Below, in pieces: positions 45,352 through 58,091 of a stretch of 64,000 nt of DNA. A program made the position numbers and the translations under genes. Under the pieces are notes generated by a model that was given only the letters and a program-made list of their open reading frames with translations, did no database searches and was not told the origin of the DNA. The stretch is from Clitopilus passeckerianus (lineage: Eukaryota; Basidiomycota; Agaricomycetes; Agaricales; Entolomataceae). The stretch spans positions 372,001-436,000 of the forward strand of contig CALYLX010000071.1 of the NCBI GenBank assembly GCA_944990035.1. Reading direction: 5' to 3'. How positions within the stretch are numbered: position 1 is the stretch's first letter; each line of letters opens with the position of its first letter.

Positions 45352-48316
45352 TTAGGTATCAAAGTAAATGGCTGACAAGAAAATCAGCAAAATGACAAGG
45401 TTAATGGCCAAGAAGACCAGTGCTGGTTTCTTGATATCCGTCCAAGAGTCATTGAGGTCGAATGTAGGCTCCAAGGGAGGGTACAAGGAAACTTGGATTC
45501 GATGTACCTTCCCAGGTGTGTTCTTCGTAACAACGAAGAGAGTTTGCCGACTTTCGTCGTAAACGGGCTCCTCGCCGTCTTCGAGACCGTCCACAATAAC
45601 CTTTCTTCCCTTGGTGATCATCGAGGGCAAGAAAATCTCGGTCTCGCGCGCACGAAGAGGTGACGACGCTGAGCCGTCTGGGGTCTCTTGGCTTTCGCCT
45701 GGGCTTGCCCACTCGAATGTGAAAGCACCTGTGTTCATCTCGTAGTCGAAACGAAGAGGGATACCCGCAGTCTTGGCAGGGTATGGACGAACAACGGCGG
45801 GTAAGATTCTTCCGCCTTGATCTAGTGAAGGCGCATCTTGGTCATAGCAGGAGAGCGGGGAGGATGGGGCGCGAGATCGACCGAACCAGGAGAAATTCTC
45901 GCCGTTCCAGTCATCGCCGAACTGATCGCTGTTGTGGGGGTTGTAATTCCATAACCTGAATGGCACCATGAGGCTAAGATCTGGAGGGAGCAGAGAGTGC
46001 GTACGTGAAGCCAAGGAGCGACCTTTCCAATCCGGTGACCATGGCATCCATCATGCGGGCCTGCATGGTGAAGTCGCCATCCTTGAAAGCCACCCTTTCG
46101 CTAGAAACACTGTCGTTAGCCGAGATGTATGACGAAACCTAGACGTTCACCTACTTCATGTCCATTGGGATACCACATTCACCGATAATTACAGGCTTTT
46201 CACCAAGGGACGAATAGGCATGCTCAGCGAGGTTCTTGAGCTGAAGGCTAAAGTTTTCTCTGGCCCCCTTCTGACCCCAGTAGATGCATTTGAGTGGGAA
46301 TGTGCCCTAGAGCAGAAAATATAAACCCCAGGACAACGGGAAGAATAAATGCGGCTAACTCTTGACAAAGATTGGACGTTCACAGTGAAGTTTCCGAAAG
46401 CTTTGCGGAATAGCGCGTTGAGGTCATACCAGTGAGGCGCATACACCATGTTCGGCACCTGATTCTCTGGCGTCCACGATTTAGGGCAGAACTGGAGCGA
46501 TGATTAGTCTAAGAGGCATAGATGAGGTAACACCTAGCAGACGGACCTCGTTGGGTATAGCTTCCACAAAGATGATTTTGTCTGGTGATGACAGATTCCG
46601 CACTCGCTCCGTCCACTGCTTGAGGAATGGGTAGTAAAAGTCGGTATACCAGTCGATCTGCATACACGTTAGATTCTACCTCTCCGCAGATGAATTCTGA
46701 ATTTACTTTCTTTCCAGTCGCAGGGTGGTTGATGAAGTAGTTCTCCCGAAGAACCACCCCTGTATCCTTGATCTTATCCCAGCCCCAGACATTATGCATC
46801 TCCCAGATGCATTTTCCATTGGACGGTCCGTCCTCGCGCCAAACTTTACGGCCACCAGGGTTGAGGAGGATGCTCCCAGTTTTGCGGGTGGGCATGGGGA
46901 AAGAACGAGAATAGAATGGCACTTCCGTTGGATGGCCTGCACCCAGAAGGAAAGACTGGAACGCGCTCGCTGTTATAAAAGGTGAGCTCCAGTGGTAACG
47001 TAAGTGGGTGTATGCTGCTCACGCATGTGCGATAAATGAAGGTCGGTGTTGTAATCAAATGAGTGAAGAGATTGGATGTCTACATAGCCTCTATGCGGTT
47101 CGTTCATCATCTGGCAATTCATTTAGTCGAAAGTCCAGCAAGTCAGGCCGCAACCAAAACACACCTCGAAGCCAATTACGCCGTCTAGGTCTCCAAGTGT
47201 CTTGATCAACACGTCGGTCATTCTAAGGTAGGTATTTTGCAAGAAATCTTGGATAGGAATATCGTTTCCATGCTGGTCTTTGACCTTGAGCAAAGGAGCA
47301 TAAGCATTTCCGGCCCAAAACAAGGTTCTACATGGCGGTGAGCATGAGGGAAAGAAAGTGCAAAAGAAATATAAAGTACGCCATGGTAGCAGCAGCGAGC
47401 TTTTGGTAGCCACAAGGCCAGATTCCTCGTTCATCGTATGTATGTCCACCACCTTTGACCCCAACCAACCACGCTGCACCAGTTTCTTCCAGAGCGTAGA
47501 GGTCAAAGCCAGCTAATTCCAGAGTCCACGCCGGGGCTCCTGAACCGCCGGAATAGCGGGACCAGACATCCTGGTGAATGGAGACGAACGCAGAAAGCCC
47601 GTATTGGGGGACCATAGACAAGAGCTTCCGTAGGTATTCAAGGTATTCCTTGTCATATATGCCACTGTTAACTCGTTAGGACCTGCTATGGGAACATTTA
47701 GGATTAAACTCACGGCCCGGCGTGTTCCACGGCTTCCCACGTAACGAGAAAGCGCACTGAAAGAAGATGTAAGCAGGCAGGCTAGAAACAAAGCCGCGTA
47801 TACTGTAGCTACATACCAAAAGTCAAACCCCATCGTCTCAACCGCGAGAAATGCTCATGGGCTTCTTCCAGAGGGAAGGGCCGACCAACAAAGGTCACAG
47901 CTTCGGGATTTGCGGGGAATTCACTATGGTCATCTTTCACTGGGCTTCGAGAGGCTATCGTAAGCTCCAATCCATGCTCACGAAAAAAGAGGTGAAACGT
48001 ACGACTTGGTGCACCCAGAGAGATTGACACCCCTTAAGCTGCATACACGTCCATACTGGTCTACAAAGTAACGACCATTGAGACTTATCGAGCCTCCAGT
48101 TGCTTCTCGAGACCAGTCGTGTGCGAACGACTTCTTTGAGGCAGTTCCCGGCTTGTATGAGCTTAATATTGAAGGGTGGACCTTTGAAGCAGTGTCGGAG
48201 TGTTCCTCCTCTTTCGGTATCGACGGCTTAGCGTCGTCGTGGCTCATTTGCGCGGTTTCTGCTGCCTTTCCACCAACGAGAATGAACGAACCGTCAAGGT
48301 CGTTACCACCAGCCAT
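45352..48316 (-). CDS. GH5 (subfamily 12 type) sterylglucosidase/glucosylceramidase-like enzyme, membrane-anchored
   Basis: Glycoside hydrolase family 5 protein of the fungal EGCrP-like group, which removes glucose from ergosteryl glucoside or glucosylceramide. The ATG is at 48316; several exons run to TAA 45352-45354. After a polar N-terminus (residues 1-80) the fold begins GRYFVDQYGRVCSLRGVNLS. Then VRFLVTWEAVEHAGP, the acid/base in GFEMMNEPHRGY (joined across an intron near 47150-47110) and the nucleophile in PVIIGECGIPMDMN. The C-terminal GH5 beta-sandwich (FDYEMNTGAFTFEWASPGES) is followed by one terminal transmembrane helix (ALVFLAINLVILLIFLSAIY), so the enzyme is probably anchored in an internal membrane or at the cell surface. 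Family secure; the sterol against ceramide choice is not. Confidence 0.88.
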
Positions 48317-50957
48317 GGAAGGGTATACTGAACGCTTTTGAGCGCGTCAAAGTCGTTTGGGCCTGGTTCGCGTTGAGCGACTAAAAAGGCAATACTTTCC
48401 CATCTGAATCACTAACAGCGACGATGATGCTCAGCCGCAGCGTACGTAGTGCCAGATGTAGCCTTGGACGCCACCGTCATACAGCAAATCGGATAGAACT
48501 CATTCATTGAGCGCCCGACACCAATCCCGGATGGGATGTTGATATTGCAGTATTTGTCACCGAGCCTCGAGGAACTTTGTATGACATCCCATGCCACCTC
48601 AGCGTGCTTGCAGCCGCACCTGACGGAACGTTACATCCCCTGCCCTGCGGAGTAGTACTGGCAAGTGGATGGTACTCTCATGGAACTTTCTTCCTGCTCA
48701 TTTGTGTCATTTCTCATGCAATGCTCTCCTATGAGCCTAGTCTGCGTCCAAGAAATTGTAAATCAATCTTACGACGCTAGCACCCCGTACAATCAATCTA
48801 AGTCCTGGTAAACGCATAGGATCTCTTGGCTGCGCTCCGGCTCCGGAGTCTCACACACAGTCCCTCTTGGTATCCATACCGAAGAGAAAGCCCAAAACGA
48901 CACGACTATCGCTCAAACCCTAACAAAGACGTCGATCCTTGTGGACACTAATGTGTTATTGGTGGGGTTATCAATCTAATCGGTTATCGCGACCTTCTCC
49001 CTCACAGAATTGTTCGTTTTCGTTGGAAGGCTAATATTATCCGGCGGATACACGCGAGTTCCAGCTTCTTTTCTATGATCATCGTATCCCTGATCGACCT
49101 CAGTTCGACAGTCCCCGAGGTTGCGGCCTTTAATGAGTCAACCGAGGTCGTGGATCCTTACTTCCTTTATGACAGACACGGATCTAGCATAAGGGAGCCC
49201 CAGACAAGGTTCATCTAATAACGCTTGTAATCCACACCCCCTCGTGTGCTGCGCTCTTGAACCGTGTGACGCTGACACGCCAAGTAGTGGGACATTTTCA
49301 TATGTACCGGTTTTTTGTTTCGCCGTTTCTCCATGATATTAATCGTTTCCTGATGGAAGACAAATACCAGAAGCCATGCAGTTCATGCACCTCACTGCTA
49401 GCAATCGTTGATGATCTTTCTGTTAAGCTACTTCATTCAATTCGACTCTAGGTATGACCACTGAATATCAGGCAGCTGATGATCTGATTCGATCATATTC
49501 GAGACTCTACATTGTTCAAATCATAAACTGATTGCTCTCGACAACTCTGGTATTCAGTAAACCCAAATCGGAGACGGCAAAGGTCCAAGAGAGCTCGATA
49601 TTGACCCCGAGGGCAGTGTAAGCCTGTCTTATGCACACATAATTCTCTTGCATTATCGAACATGTTTTCAGAACACTGGGGATCTCATGGCTTTGCCCTC
49701 GCATACAAGACGCCCCCTTTTGCAGGAGCGAAATGTGCCCTGGGACCTTGGTGAAAAACTGGACGTCTTTATTATTTGAAATGGAGCCAGCAGCATACGT
49801 ATCTTTCTCATGAAGGTCGTCTGCCTATTATCCTGCCTCTACATGGCCTGGCCTTTACATTCTTCCTTTGATGTCATGTTCCTGATAAATGATTCAACCG
49901 TTCACACCGCGGAAATGCTCAATCAGTGAACCTGCGTAGTCGAGATGACGATGGACTTGGTACAACATCCATTCCCACCTACGGAGGAACCAACTCCTTT
50001 AGATAGGCTCAAATGACCTGGATGCAGACTATCTTTCACTGGCCGTATGACGGAGGTTTTAAGGCAGGATCATCTGCTTGACAATAATCTCATACCCCAC
50101 TACGCGGTTGGACATAGAGCTCTAGAATCAAGCAGGGGTCCGCTATATGCCAATGTCAAGTCAAAATTCCTACCGAACGGATCGCAATTTTTGCAGGCAC
50201 CAAGTAGGCGTCAAAGAACTGAAATTTCCCGTAGATTCGGCCATCAAATCTGCATCTAACCCAAGGGGGTTATGAAAGTACGCAGCAGTATCGTGAACTT
50301 TCATGCTGTAAGAGTAGGACTCCATAATGACATTGACAGATAATGGCTCTGGCAGAGGTGTATGGAGTGCATTGTCGACAAATAAAGCAATCGGCCAATT
50401 CCGGGGAAACCCCGATTAGCCTCACGACCTCCTCACGACAAATAAGGCCAAATGGAAAGAACCAAATCCAGAGCACTTCAAGTTCATCGAAGGCAGGTTT
50501 ACCTTGTGCGTACCTGCCGCGAGGTAGTATTGACAGGCCATCTCGTCACTGCAAACGGTTTACTTAGACAGCGTACAATGCGGCTATCATGTTTTCTAAG
50601 AACAATTCAGGTATTCCTCTTGATCATCTGTCCATTGAGCTGATCTTAGTCCGAGCACACTCTGAATAGGCACCTCAGGCGCGTGAACGGCAGTTTTCCA
50701 GAACATGTTATAACTGCGAGACAATAGAGCCCACTGTCTGCACGGGCATCATCAGACCATCGGACTCAATAATGATGCTTCCATAGCCGGTCATGGAGTT
50801 GCACGTTTTTGAAAGCCTACCTTTCTCCCGCTACCGATAATGGGACTTCGGGAGCCGCAAGAAATCTACAGATCTGAAAGGCTATAACGCCAGTATTGCT
50901 TAAAAAGGAACGTAATGCTATAACTTCAGAATCTTCTTCCACCCAGGCTCGCCCCAT
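48317..50957. other. Large intergenic region
   Basis: 2.6 kb without a gene I can support. Short frames occur (48577-48780 plus, 49516-49704 minus, 50047-50259 plus) but none has a domain, signal peptide or convincing splice partners. I see no terminal repeats or transposase-like frame, so it does not look like an intact mobile element. The last 200 bases should hold the promoter of the first carboxylesterase. Confidence 0.5.
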
Positions 50958-53261
50958 ATGATCGAATGGTTCTCCATGATATCCAATGCAATTCTAGGGG
51001 CATTGCTTGCCGCCAGAGCTTCCACTGCGCCTGAGATCCGGCTAGGAAGAACCCTTGTCGTTGGTGCGGAGCTACCTCAGTTGGATGTCGAGTTCTTTGG
51101 AGGTAAACCCAACTTTTCGCTCGTGAAGTTTGGGCATCTGAGTGAATGTTCTTCAGGTATTCCATATGCTGAGCCACCACTGGGGAGCCTACGTCTGCGA
51201 CCACCGGTTTTGATGACTAGACTTGCCTCGGAAACATTTGACGCAAGTAAATTTGGAAGCTCGTGTCTGCAGCCGTCGCACACGCCCCCTGACACAGTAC
51301 GTCAAGGTGACCCTGCACGCACCTTTCACCCTCCTGATCATGTCTCTGTTTCTCTTTCGCCAGGGTGCCATAGTGCCAGAAAACATGTCTGAAGACTGCT
51401 TGTCGATCAATGTCTTCCGTCCAGCTGGTGTTACGCGGAATGCCTCGCTCCCAGTTCTGTTTTGGACGTGCGTCGGATCCTTGTGATAATCGTTCATCAT
51501 GTTCAATTTTTACAGGTATGGTGGTGGGTTCTTTTGGGGTGGATCCGAAAAATATGACGGAAGCTCCATTGTTGCCCATAGTGTGGCCCGTGTATGTGGT
51601 TTCACGGTTTGCGTTGACCGATGCTGACGAGTTGGAGGCTTGTAGGGTACCCCTGTGATCTATGTCAGCTTCAACTATCGATTGGGCCCATTGGGGTTCC
51701 CGCAGGGCCAGGAAGGTACGCGACGTGAGCCCTTGCAAGTACTTCGGCTAAATTTGGAGTAGCATACGACAAAGGGCTGCTTAACCTGGGCATGAAGGAT
51801 CAGCTAGCGGCTATACAGTGGGTCCACCAAAACATCGGATTCTTCGGTGGAGATAAACAAAAGGTGATTCATTCTGGAATTTTTCATCGGGATGCCTGCT
51901 GAAAATGAGCTAGGTTACGATGTTTGGACAGAGCGCGGGTGCTGTCATGACCGCCATCCACTTCTTGAACCCTGAGATCGAGAAGTATGCCAGGGCTGCA
52001 GTATGTTCTTCTGAGACCTGGACTCTGTTCTAGGGGTTGACCCCCCATGTAGATCTTCCAGTCTGGCTCAGCTGCAACTCCTCCACCTACGACAGCAGTA
52101 AGCCGGGAAGGGAGATGGCAGGATTTCGTTCAGGCTGTCCCGAGTTGCCGCACAGTGTCCAAGACCGGCAATACGTTTGACTGTCTTAGGAGAGCAAATT
52201 CTGGAGACGTTTCTGATGCCCTTCAAGCAGTTCTCAGCAATCAGCCAGAGTTCCATTCCTACCGAATAACTCTTGACGGTCCCGGCGGTTTCCTGCCAGA
52301 ATCACCATCAAACTTCTATGCTCGGGGAGAATTTTCTCGCTTACCCTTCATTGCCGGCACGGTCCTCGATGAGGGTGAGTTCATTTCTATTGTCTTTCTT
52401 AAGGCGATATCTGATGGTCTCGATAGGCACAATTTTCTTTCCGCGGACAATTGCTTCTGAGGATTTGGTCCGTACCTGGCTGACTGCTAACTTCACTCCA
52501 TCAACTGTCCAACCATCCGTACTCGAGGAGCGCGCCGAAGAACTTCTCAAGCTCTACCCCAATGAAACTAGCTTGGGATCACCCTTTGGCACTGGTAACG
52601 AGACTTACGGGATGAACCCTTCCTGGAAAAAAGCCTCGGCAATCTGTAAGTATAACGCTTTTCGTCTCGGGATTGGTGCTCATGCTTCTATAGATGGCGA
52701 CATATTCTTCCAGTCTCTCAGGCGACAATGGATCCAGACAGCTTCGAACGCTGGTGTAAAGACTTTCGGCTACCTCTTCACAGAACCACAGCCCGAGACA
52801 GAGGCATTGGGCCTTGGAGGTGAGATCTCTTCGGTTAATCGCACTTGCACCTTCGCTAAGCTTGGCGGTGTCTAGTTCATCACTCATCCGAGCTCTCATA
52901 TGTATATGGTTCGACCGCGAAGGGGGCCTCAGGGAAGCTTCTCAGCGAAACGATGATGGACTACTGGGTATCATTTGCAGTAAATCTGGATCCGAACGAT
53001 AGCAACGGAGCGCCACGTACGTATCTTCATTGGAAGATCATGCAGGCGCTAACGCAGTTTTTATACTATAGGTCCCAAGTGGGATCAGTATACCACCCAA
53101 AATCCAGTAAGTCCCAAACAGGCACCTCGTAGGGGACTCATCCTCACGCTTTGTAGGTCTTGATGCAGCTGAATGGAGAGAATTTGACTTCCATCCCGGA
53201 CACGTACCGAGCTGAACAGATTGACTTCATCAACGCGTCCCCACTGGTTTTCTCGCACTAG
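50958..53261 (+). CDS. Type-B carboxylesterase/lipase, copy 1 (GQSAGA elbow)
   Basis: Secreted alpha/beta-hydrolase of the type-B carboxylesterase/lipase family (Candida rugosa lipase-like), acting on carboxylic esters. The ATG at 50958 begins a hydrophobic leader (ISNAILGALLAARASTA). First exons: 50958-51102, 51157-51296, then from 51364. Motifs: FGGIPYAEPPLGSLRLRPP, SEDCLSINVF, oxyanion loop TYGGGFFWGGS, IYVSFNYRLGPLGFPQGQE, AIQWVHQNIGFFGGD, then the nucleophile elbow FGQSAGAVM, where the usual GESAGA glutamate is glutamine. The catalytic acid is expected in the IAGTVLDEGEF region and the His in VHHSSELSYVYG. TAG 53259-53261 ends the frame. It is about 45% like copy 2 by eye, a dispersed tandem pair. 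Activity is likely kept, because the serine, acid and histidine regions remain. Confidence 0.88.
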
Positions 53262-55422
53262 AAAAATGCTTTTCGCTTTATTATCACGACAATGACACGA
53301 CTCTTTATGCACCCACTGATTAGAGGCCTCTACTTGCCACTATTTATTGCCTTCGTATGCATAGATAATTCTTTCGTTCTGTATTTCATCACTTGGGCAT
53401 TTCGACGTTCCCGAGGCTTTAAGGATAGATGACACCTTGTGACTTGCTGGTGTTTGAATTTTAATCCCTTTCTCCGAATTGCAGGTTCCTTGAGATGACC
53501 AGCGGGTGTCGTTTCGACAGTTACAACTTTGGTATGAGTGACGTGCTGTGGTCACATTGGAGCTAGCCGGCTCAGATGCTTTTGCCTCGGCTACGATACT
53601 ACTGCTACCCTAGTTAGCTGCTTTGTTCTCGGCCTTCACTGAATACCAAGGTGGTAAAATTAGATTAATCCATACTGATGTACTAACCGACCCCGGAATG
53701 CCGTCAAAGTCCAACCACCCAAGTGCTATAATCGCTCAAAGTCTGCTTCGTGTAAATACCATTTCCAAGCACTGACTCGGGCCCACAGAGAAGATTTGCA
53801 CTTTAAATAACTCTCCAAAATTAGACATTCTGTAGGTGACCAGAACGCTCTATATTTAGCTCTCAAAGAGGACATCCGACTCACCGACTCACCGCACTCG
53901 AATGGGTACGCACAATACTTATCTGTCTATTCGCTGGTTATTGCCAGTGGTAGAAAAAGTCGCACAACCGTGCGGCCCTTATACTCCATTCTCGGTTCAC
54001 TACCTCGCTGGGGAGATAGGCTTCAGTTCCCTGGGTCGGATCGAGTCTCCCAATTTTTGAGCGCAGGTTGCACCCGCAAGACCCACATTGGATTTGCAGA
54101 TCCTATAATCGACACCGCTGCTACCCGGATCTTGTAGAACGCTCCTCGCAGGGCGATATCTGGCAGATCTCTTTGTGAGGTGTGCCGTTATGCACCTCGC
54201 TTGTTGGAAACGGGAATACCTTTGATTGCCTGGAAAGTCGGGAATTTCTGGCTTCGCTCACTCCTAATATGCCAAACGATATTACGGGTTAGTGCTCACA
54301 ACTTTGTACCTATAACTAATGAGCTACACCCTGCTACGAACTTTGCTATTTTGAAGGCAGGATATTGGCGTAGTTCATGGTGTCTTCATTTCCGGAACAG
54401 TCTCGACGAAGGTCACAGTGGGGGCCACCTCAGTTTCGCGGCAATTTCTCGAAAACTCGTAATCAATGGTTTGTCCATGCAGAGATTGAATATTTGGAGG
54501 GAATCTTCTTTTCCGTTCTCCATGATCTCCGTACCGTAGATCCTCCCTGGAGGTTGGTTTCCGTTTGTGGCGCCGTCGATGGAGAGAACCCTCATGAGTT
54601 TATCCCGTCCTTTGCTCCTGACGCTCCGCAAAATGGCATAGCTTCGGCTGTAACGATGAATGCTTTGATTCCTGTCTACTGGGCATCTTTTGCTTGATCG
54701 AGGTGGCAAGGGATCTTCTTCAAGGTCTCGTCAGGACTCAGCTTGCTCGACAGCCGCCAGCTCCAAATGGGAGAAATACACAGCTGATCGTCAGGTACGC
54801 CAACAATGTTCAGCGTGGTGGTCAATGCTTGAAGTTATAATTATATACAGGTGCCTTGGCGGTTGGAATGTCAAATTTATTCCTAACACACTCGGCGGAC
54901 GAAGTTCCTTTCATAAACTTAAATCCTGCTGCATTAATCGACCACATCGCTGAATCTTCGTCCCAGTTGCTCCTGGCCGTCTTCACCACTTTTGCCCCAC
55001 ATTGAGGACAATCAGATTGACCTCGCAGTTAGGGGCAAAGTTGGTCGTGGTAGGCATGGCGGGGAATCTTCCAATTCCCGAAACCAGCAACTGCAGCCGT
55101 GAGAGTCCGTGCGTGGGAACTTCGTAATCATTCCAAAGCTTCCTTTCGCCGTCGAGGGCGATGACAACAGTGTGAAGCGAAATGGTAATTGTGCGCGGCT
55201 TTACTCTCTTATGCTGTATTGCGACCTTGGCGTCATCATACCCGGAAAACCGCAGCTACGAAATGCTCTCGATTCTCGAAATCTTGATGGTCATGTGGAG
55301 TGCAGCGTGCCATGGTGTTTCGACGGTTTCGTCCTGACTCCCGAACATTTGTCAATTGACCTCACGGTCTCGGGTATCTGCCAGATCAAGTCACCGGGGA
55401 CAACCAATGACGCCTCAGTCAA
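53262..55422. other. Intergenic region between the esterases, coding-like fragments
   Basis: 2.2 kb. Between 54370 and 55070 both strands hold frames of 60-107 codons. Plus, 54377-54697, reads EIEYLEGIFFSVLHDLRTVD. Minus, an ATG at 55057 starts MPTTTNFAPNCEVNLIVLNV, and another minus frame ends at 54822 after CPQCGAKVVKTARSNW. A plus frame at 55109-55429 is open for about 106 codons. I cannot join any of these into a consistent gene, and they may be remnants of one. The rest appears non-coding. Confidence 0.4.
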
Positions 55423-55429
55423 TATATAA
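55423..55429 (+). promoter_or_regulatory. TATA box of second carboxylesterase
   Basis: TATATAA 46 bases before the ATG at 55469, with a CCAAT motif (CAACCAATGAC) about 20 bases further upstream. Confidence 0.5.
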
Positions 55430-55468
55430 TTCCTGCGGTCTCAGGAGTGCCCCGCCCCGCTGACCCCA

Positions 55469-57724
55469 ATGTTGCTGTATACCGTGCTTTTGGCTGTTCT
55501 GGCCCCCATCTGTTGGGCTGCACCAGAGGTCAAGATCGGAAGATCCACGTTAGTAGGACGCGACGTGACTGGACTCAAGCAAGACTTCTTTGGAGGTACG
55601 GCCAATTACCAGTTTTTGGCAGCAGAAAGCTCACAATTCAACTTCATGGTCCCAGGCATCCCTTTTGCTGAATCTCCTGTTGGAGCCCTTCGATTGAGGC
55701 CGCCTGTATTGAAGACGCGGTTGAACGACTCAACGTTCGACGCGTCAAACTTTGGGCATACTTGCCTTCAAGTTCCGAGTTCGGTATGTGCAACGCATTT
55801 ACCAAGGCACTGGGGGTATCCTAACATTATTATCATTCGCAGCAAACCCCACTTGAAAGTCTCTCTGAGGACTGCCTTTTCATCAACATCTTCCGACCAT
55901 CAAATCTGCCACCCAAAGCATCACTGCCTGTTCTGTTCTGGACGTAAGAAACGCTGTTCATCATTTATTGAGGCTAGAGCTGATTGAAACCCGCTGTTGA
56001 TAGTTACGGCGGAGGATTCGCAGGTGGCTCATCGACCATTTTCAATGCGAGCGCCATTGTGGCCCAAAGTGCGATCAGGGTCAGTGCTACACGCTGCAAT
56101 CGCGAGGACACTTATTTATATATGACGCAGGGCACTCCTCTTATCTACGTCAGTTTTAATTACAGATTGGGACCTCTTGGATTCCCGCAAGGACACGAAG
56201 GTCCGATTTACCCGGCTCTCTAAGACTATATGCGCTAACATCATTACCTACTGCAGCCAACAAGAAAGGAGCTCTTAACCTTGCTTTGAAGGACCAGCTT
56301 GCAGCTCTTGAATGGGTCCACGAAAATATCGGGTTTTTTGGAGGCGACAAGCACAAGGTTGGTTTGAGCTCGTTTCTATTTGAGTATTGATACCCATTCC
56401 GAATAGGTCACAGTTTTCGGCGAAAGTGCTGGTGCAATCATGACTGCTGTTCTTTATTTGAACTCTCCCATTGCGAAGTACGCGAGAGGAGCAGTAAGTC
56501 AGGCCACATACAACCTTCTGACACTTAGCTAACCTCTGAGGGTACTAGATCTTCGAATCAGGCTCCGCAGCGACATCTCTCACCTACAAAGCTGAGCGTC
56601 GAGAGAACAGCTGGCAAGACTTCGTTGGGGGCGTTTCTAGCTGCGCTTCAGGCGCCAAGAGCGGAAGAACATTCGACTGCTTGAAGAAGGCCAACTCGAC
56701 TGAGATCTTCCAAGGCTTGCTCAACTCTTTCGCAAAAGCTTCAGAACAATTCCCCTTCGACCCCACAATTGATGGGCCTGGTGGCCTTTATCCGGATTAC
56801 CCGTCAAACTTGTTTGCTCGTGGACAATTCGCCAGGCTGCCATTCATTGCTGGAACTAATCTGGACGAGGGTAAGTATGATTATCTCACTGCATCTTAGA
56901 GGATGCTAATTCATACCTTCCAGGAACTGGCTTCATCCCTCCTACACTTACCACGGACGATCAGCTCCAGGGTTGGCTGGTTGCCAACTTCTCCCCGCCC
57001 ATCATCAATCCTTGGTTCCTCGACAATGCCGTGGAAAAGATTCTCAAGCTCTATCCCAATGACCCTACGGTGGGATCACCGTTCGGCACCGGAAACGAGA
57101 CTTTTGGACGCAGCCCGATCTACAAGCAAGCTTCTGCCATTCGTTGAGTTTACCTGTTGCATCATCCGATCGTCACATACTAACCGTGCCTGTAGAGGGT
57201 GACGTTGCCTTCGAATCTCAGCGTCGAGCTTTCCAACAAGCCGCCGCACGCTTTGGCGTCAAGACGTACGGCTACCTATTCACGGAACAAAATCCTCCTT
57301 TAGTCCAGCAAGGTCTTGGGGGTGCGTGTCTCAAAGCTATTGTTGTCATTTGCATTTTACTGACACTGTCCTTTCCTTCCAGTCCCTCATGCATCCGAAG
57401 TCCCATTTGTCTATGGCGCTCCGCCTAACACCACAACCGGGAGGACTATTAGTGCTCTGATGATCGATTACTGGATTTCCTTTGCAACCAGTTTAGACCC
57501 CAACGACGGCAAAGGCATCCCTCGTAAGTTGGCTTGTTTCCGTGTTCTGGACCATGCCACTGACTTCATTGTTAGGCCCTCACTGGGATCAGTATACGTC
57601 GAGGCACCAGGTCATCATGCAACTGAATGGTGCTAACACCACCTTGATACCAGATGACTACCGGAAGAAGCAGATTGACTACCTGAACTCAATCCCCGTG
57701 ATTTTGCATCACAGAAGTCTTTAA
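55469..57724 (+). CDS. Type-B carboxylesterase/lipase, copy 2
   Basis: Paralog of the gene at 50958. The ATG at 55469 begins a clear signal peptide (MLLYTVLLAVLAPICWAAPE). Order of motifs: VKIGRSTLVGRDVTG, FGGIPFAESPVGALRLRPP (across the first intron), SEDCLFINIF, oxyanion TYGGGFAGGS, LIYVSFNYRLGPLGFPQGHE, LEWVHENIGFFGGD, nucleophile elbow FGESAGAIM (canonical GESAGA), IAGTNLDEGTGF, SPFGTGNETFGRSPIYKQAS, then VPHASEVPFVYGAP with the likely catalytic histidine, and MIDYWISFATSLDPNDG. The C-terminus is MQLNGANTTLIPDDYRKKQI before TAA 57722-57724. Many short introns; exon borders match those of copy 1 in the parts I compared. Extracellular ester hydrolysis is the known family role; substrate unknown. 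Confidence 0.9.
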
Positions 57725-58091
57725 TCCACGTCGTCAATGTACACATGTCATTCATCATCGCTGACAATGAACGTTTTCGGAGGCTTCTTTTCCTTGGCCT
57801 TTCATTCCTGCTTCTTTACTATCGCGTTCAAACACTTCGGATTCGCGCCACCACGGCCTTTCCACGTGGGCACAGATGCGTGTCACAGGACGCATATTCG
57901 GCTAAATGTTTATTTCCGTCCACAGCCGTGTTTTTCTAATTTTGGCTCAGAATCGTGCTGAGCAGAGACCTGCACAGTCGTAAAACCCGGGCCACTGCGC
58001 TAATGTCCCGTTATCAGTGCCATGTGGGCATTCCTGAAGAACCACTATTTATGAGAGGGCGCAGGATGCTTGTCCAGTCCCGCTGTTCGCC
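57725..58091. other. Intergenic region
   Basis: 367 bases. Hydrophobic open frames here are short and lack splice signals; the right end is the promoter of the carboxypeptidase. No gene seen. Confidence 0.5.

Noticed and set aside
48317..50957. Transposon in the 2.6 kb gap
   Set aside because: No terminal repeats, transposase-like or reverse-transcriptase-like motifs seen on either strand.
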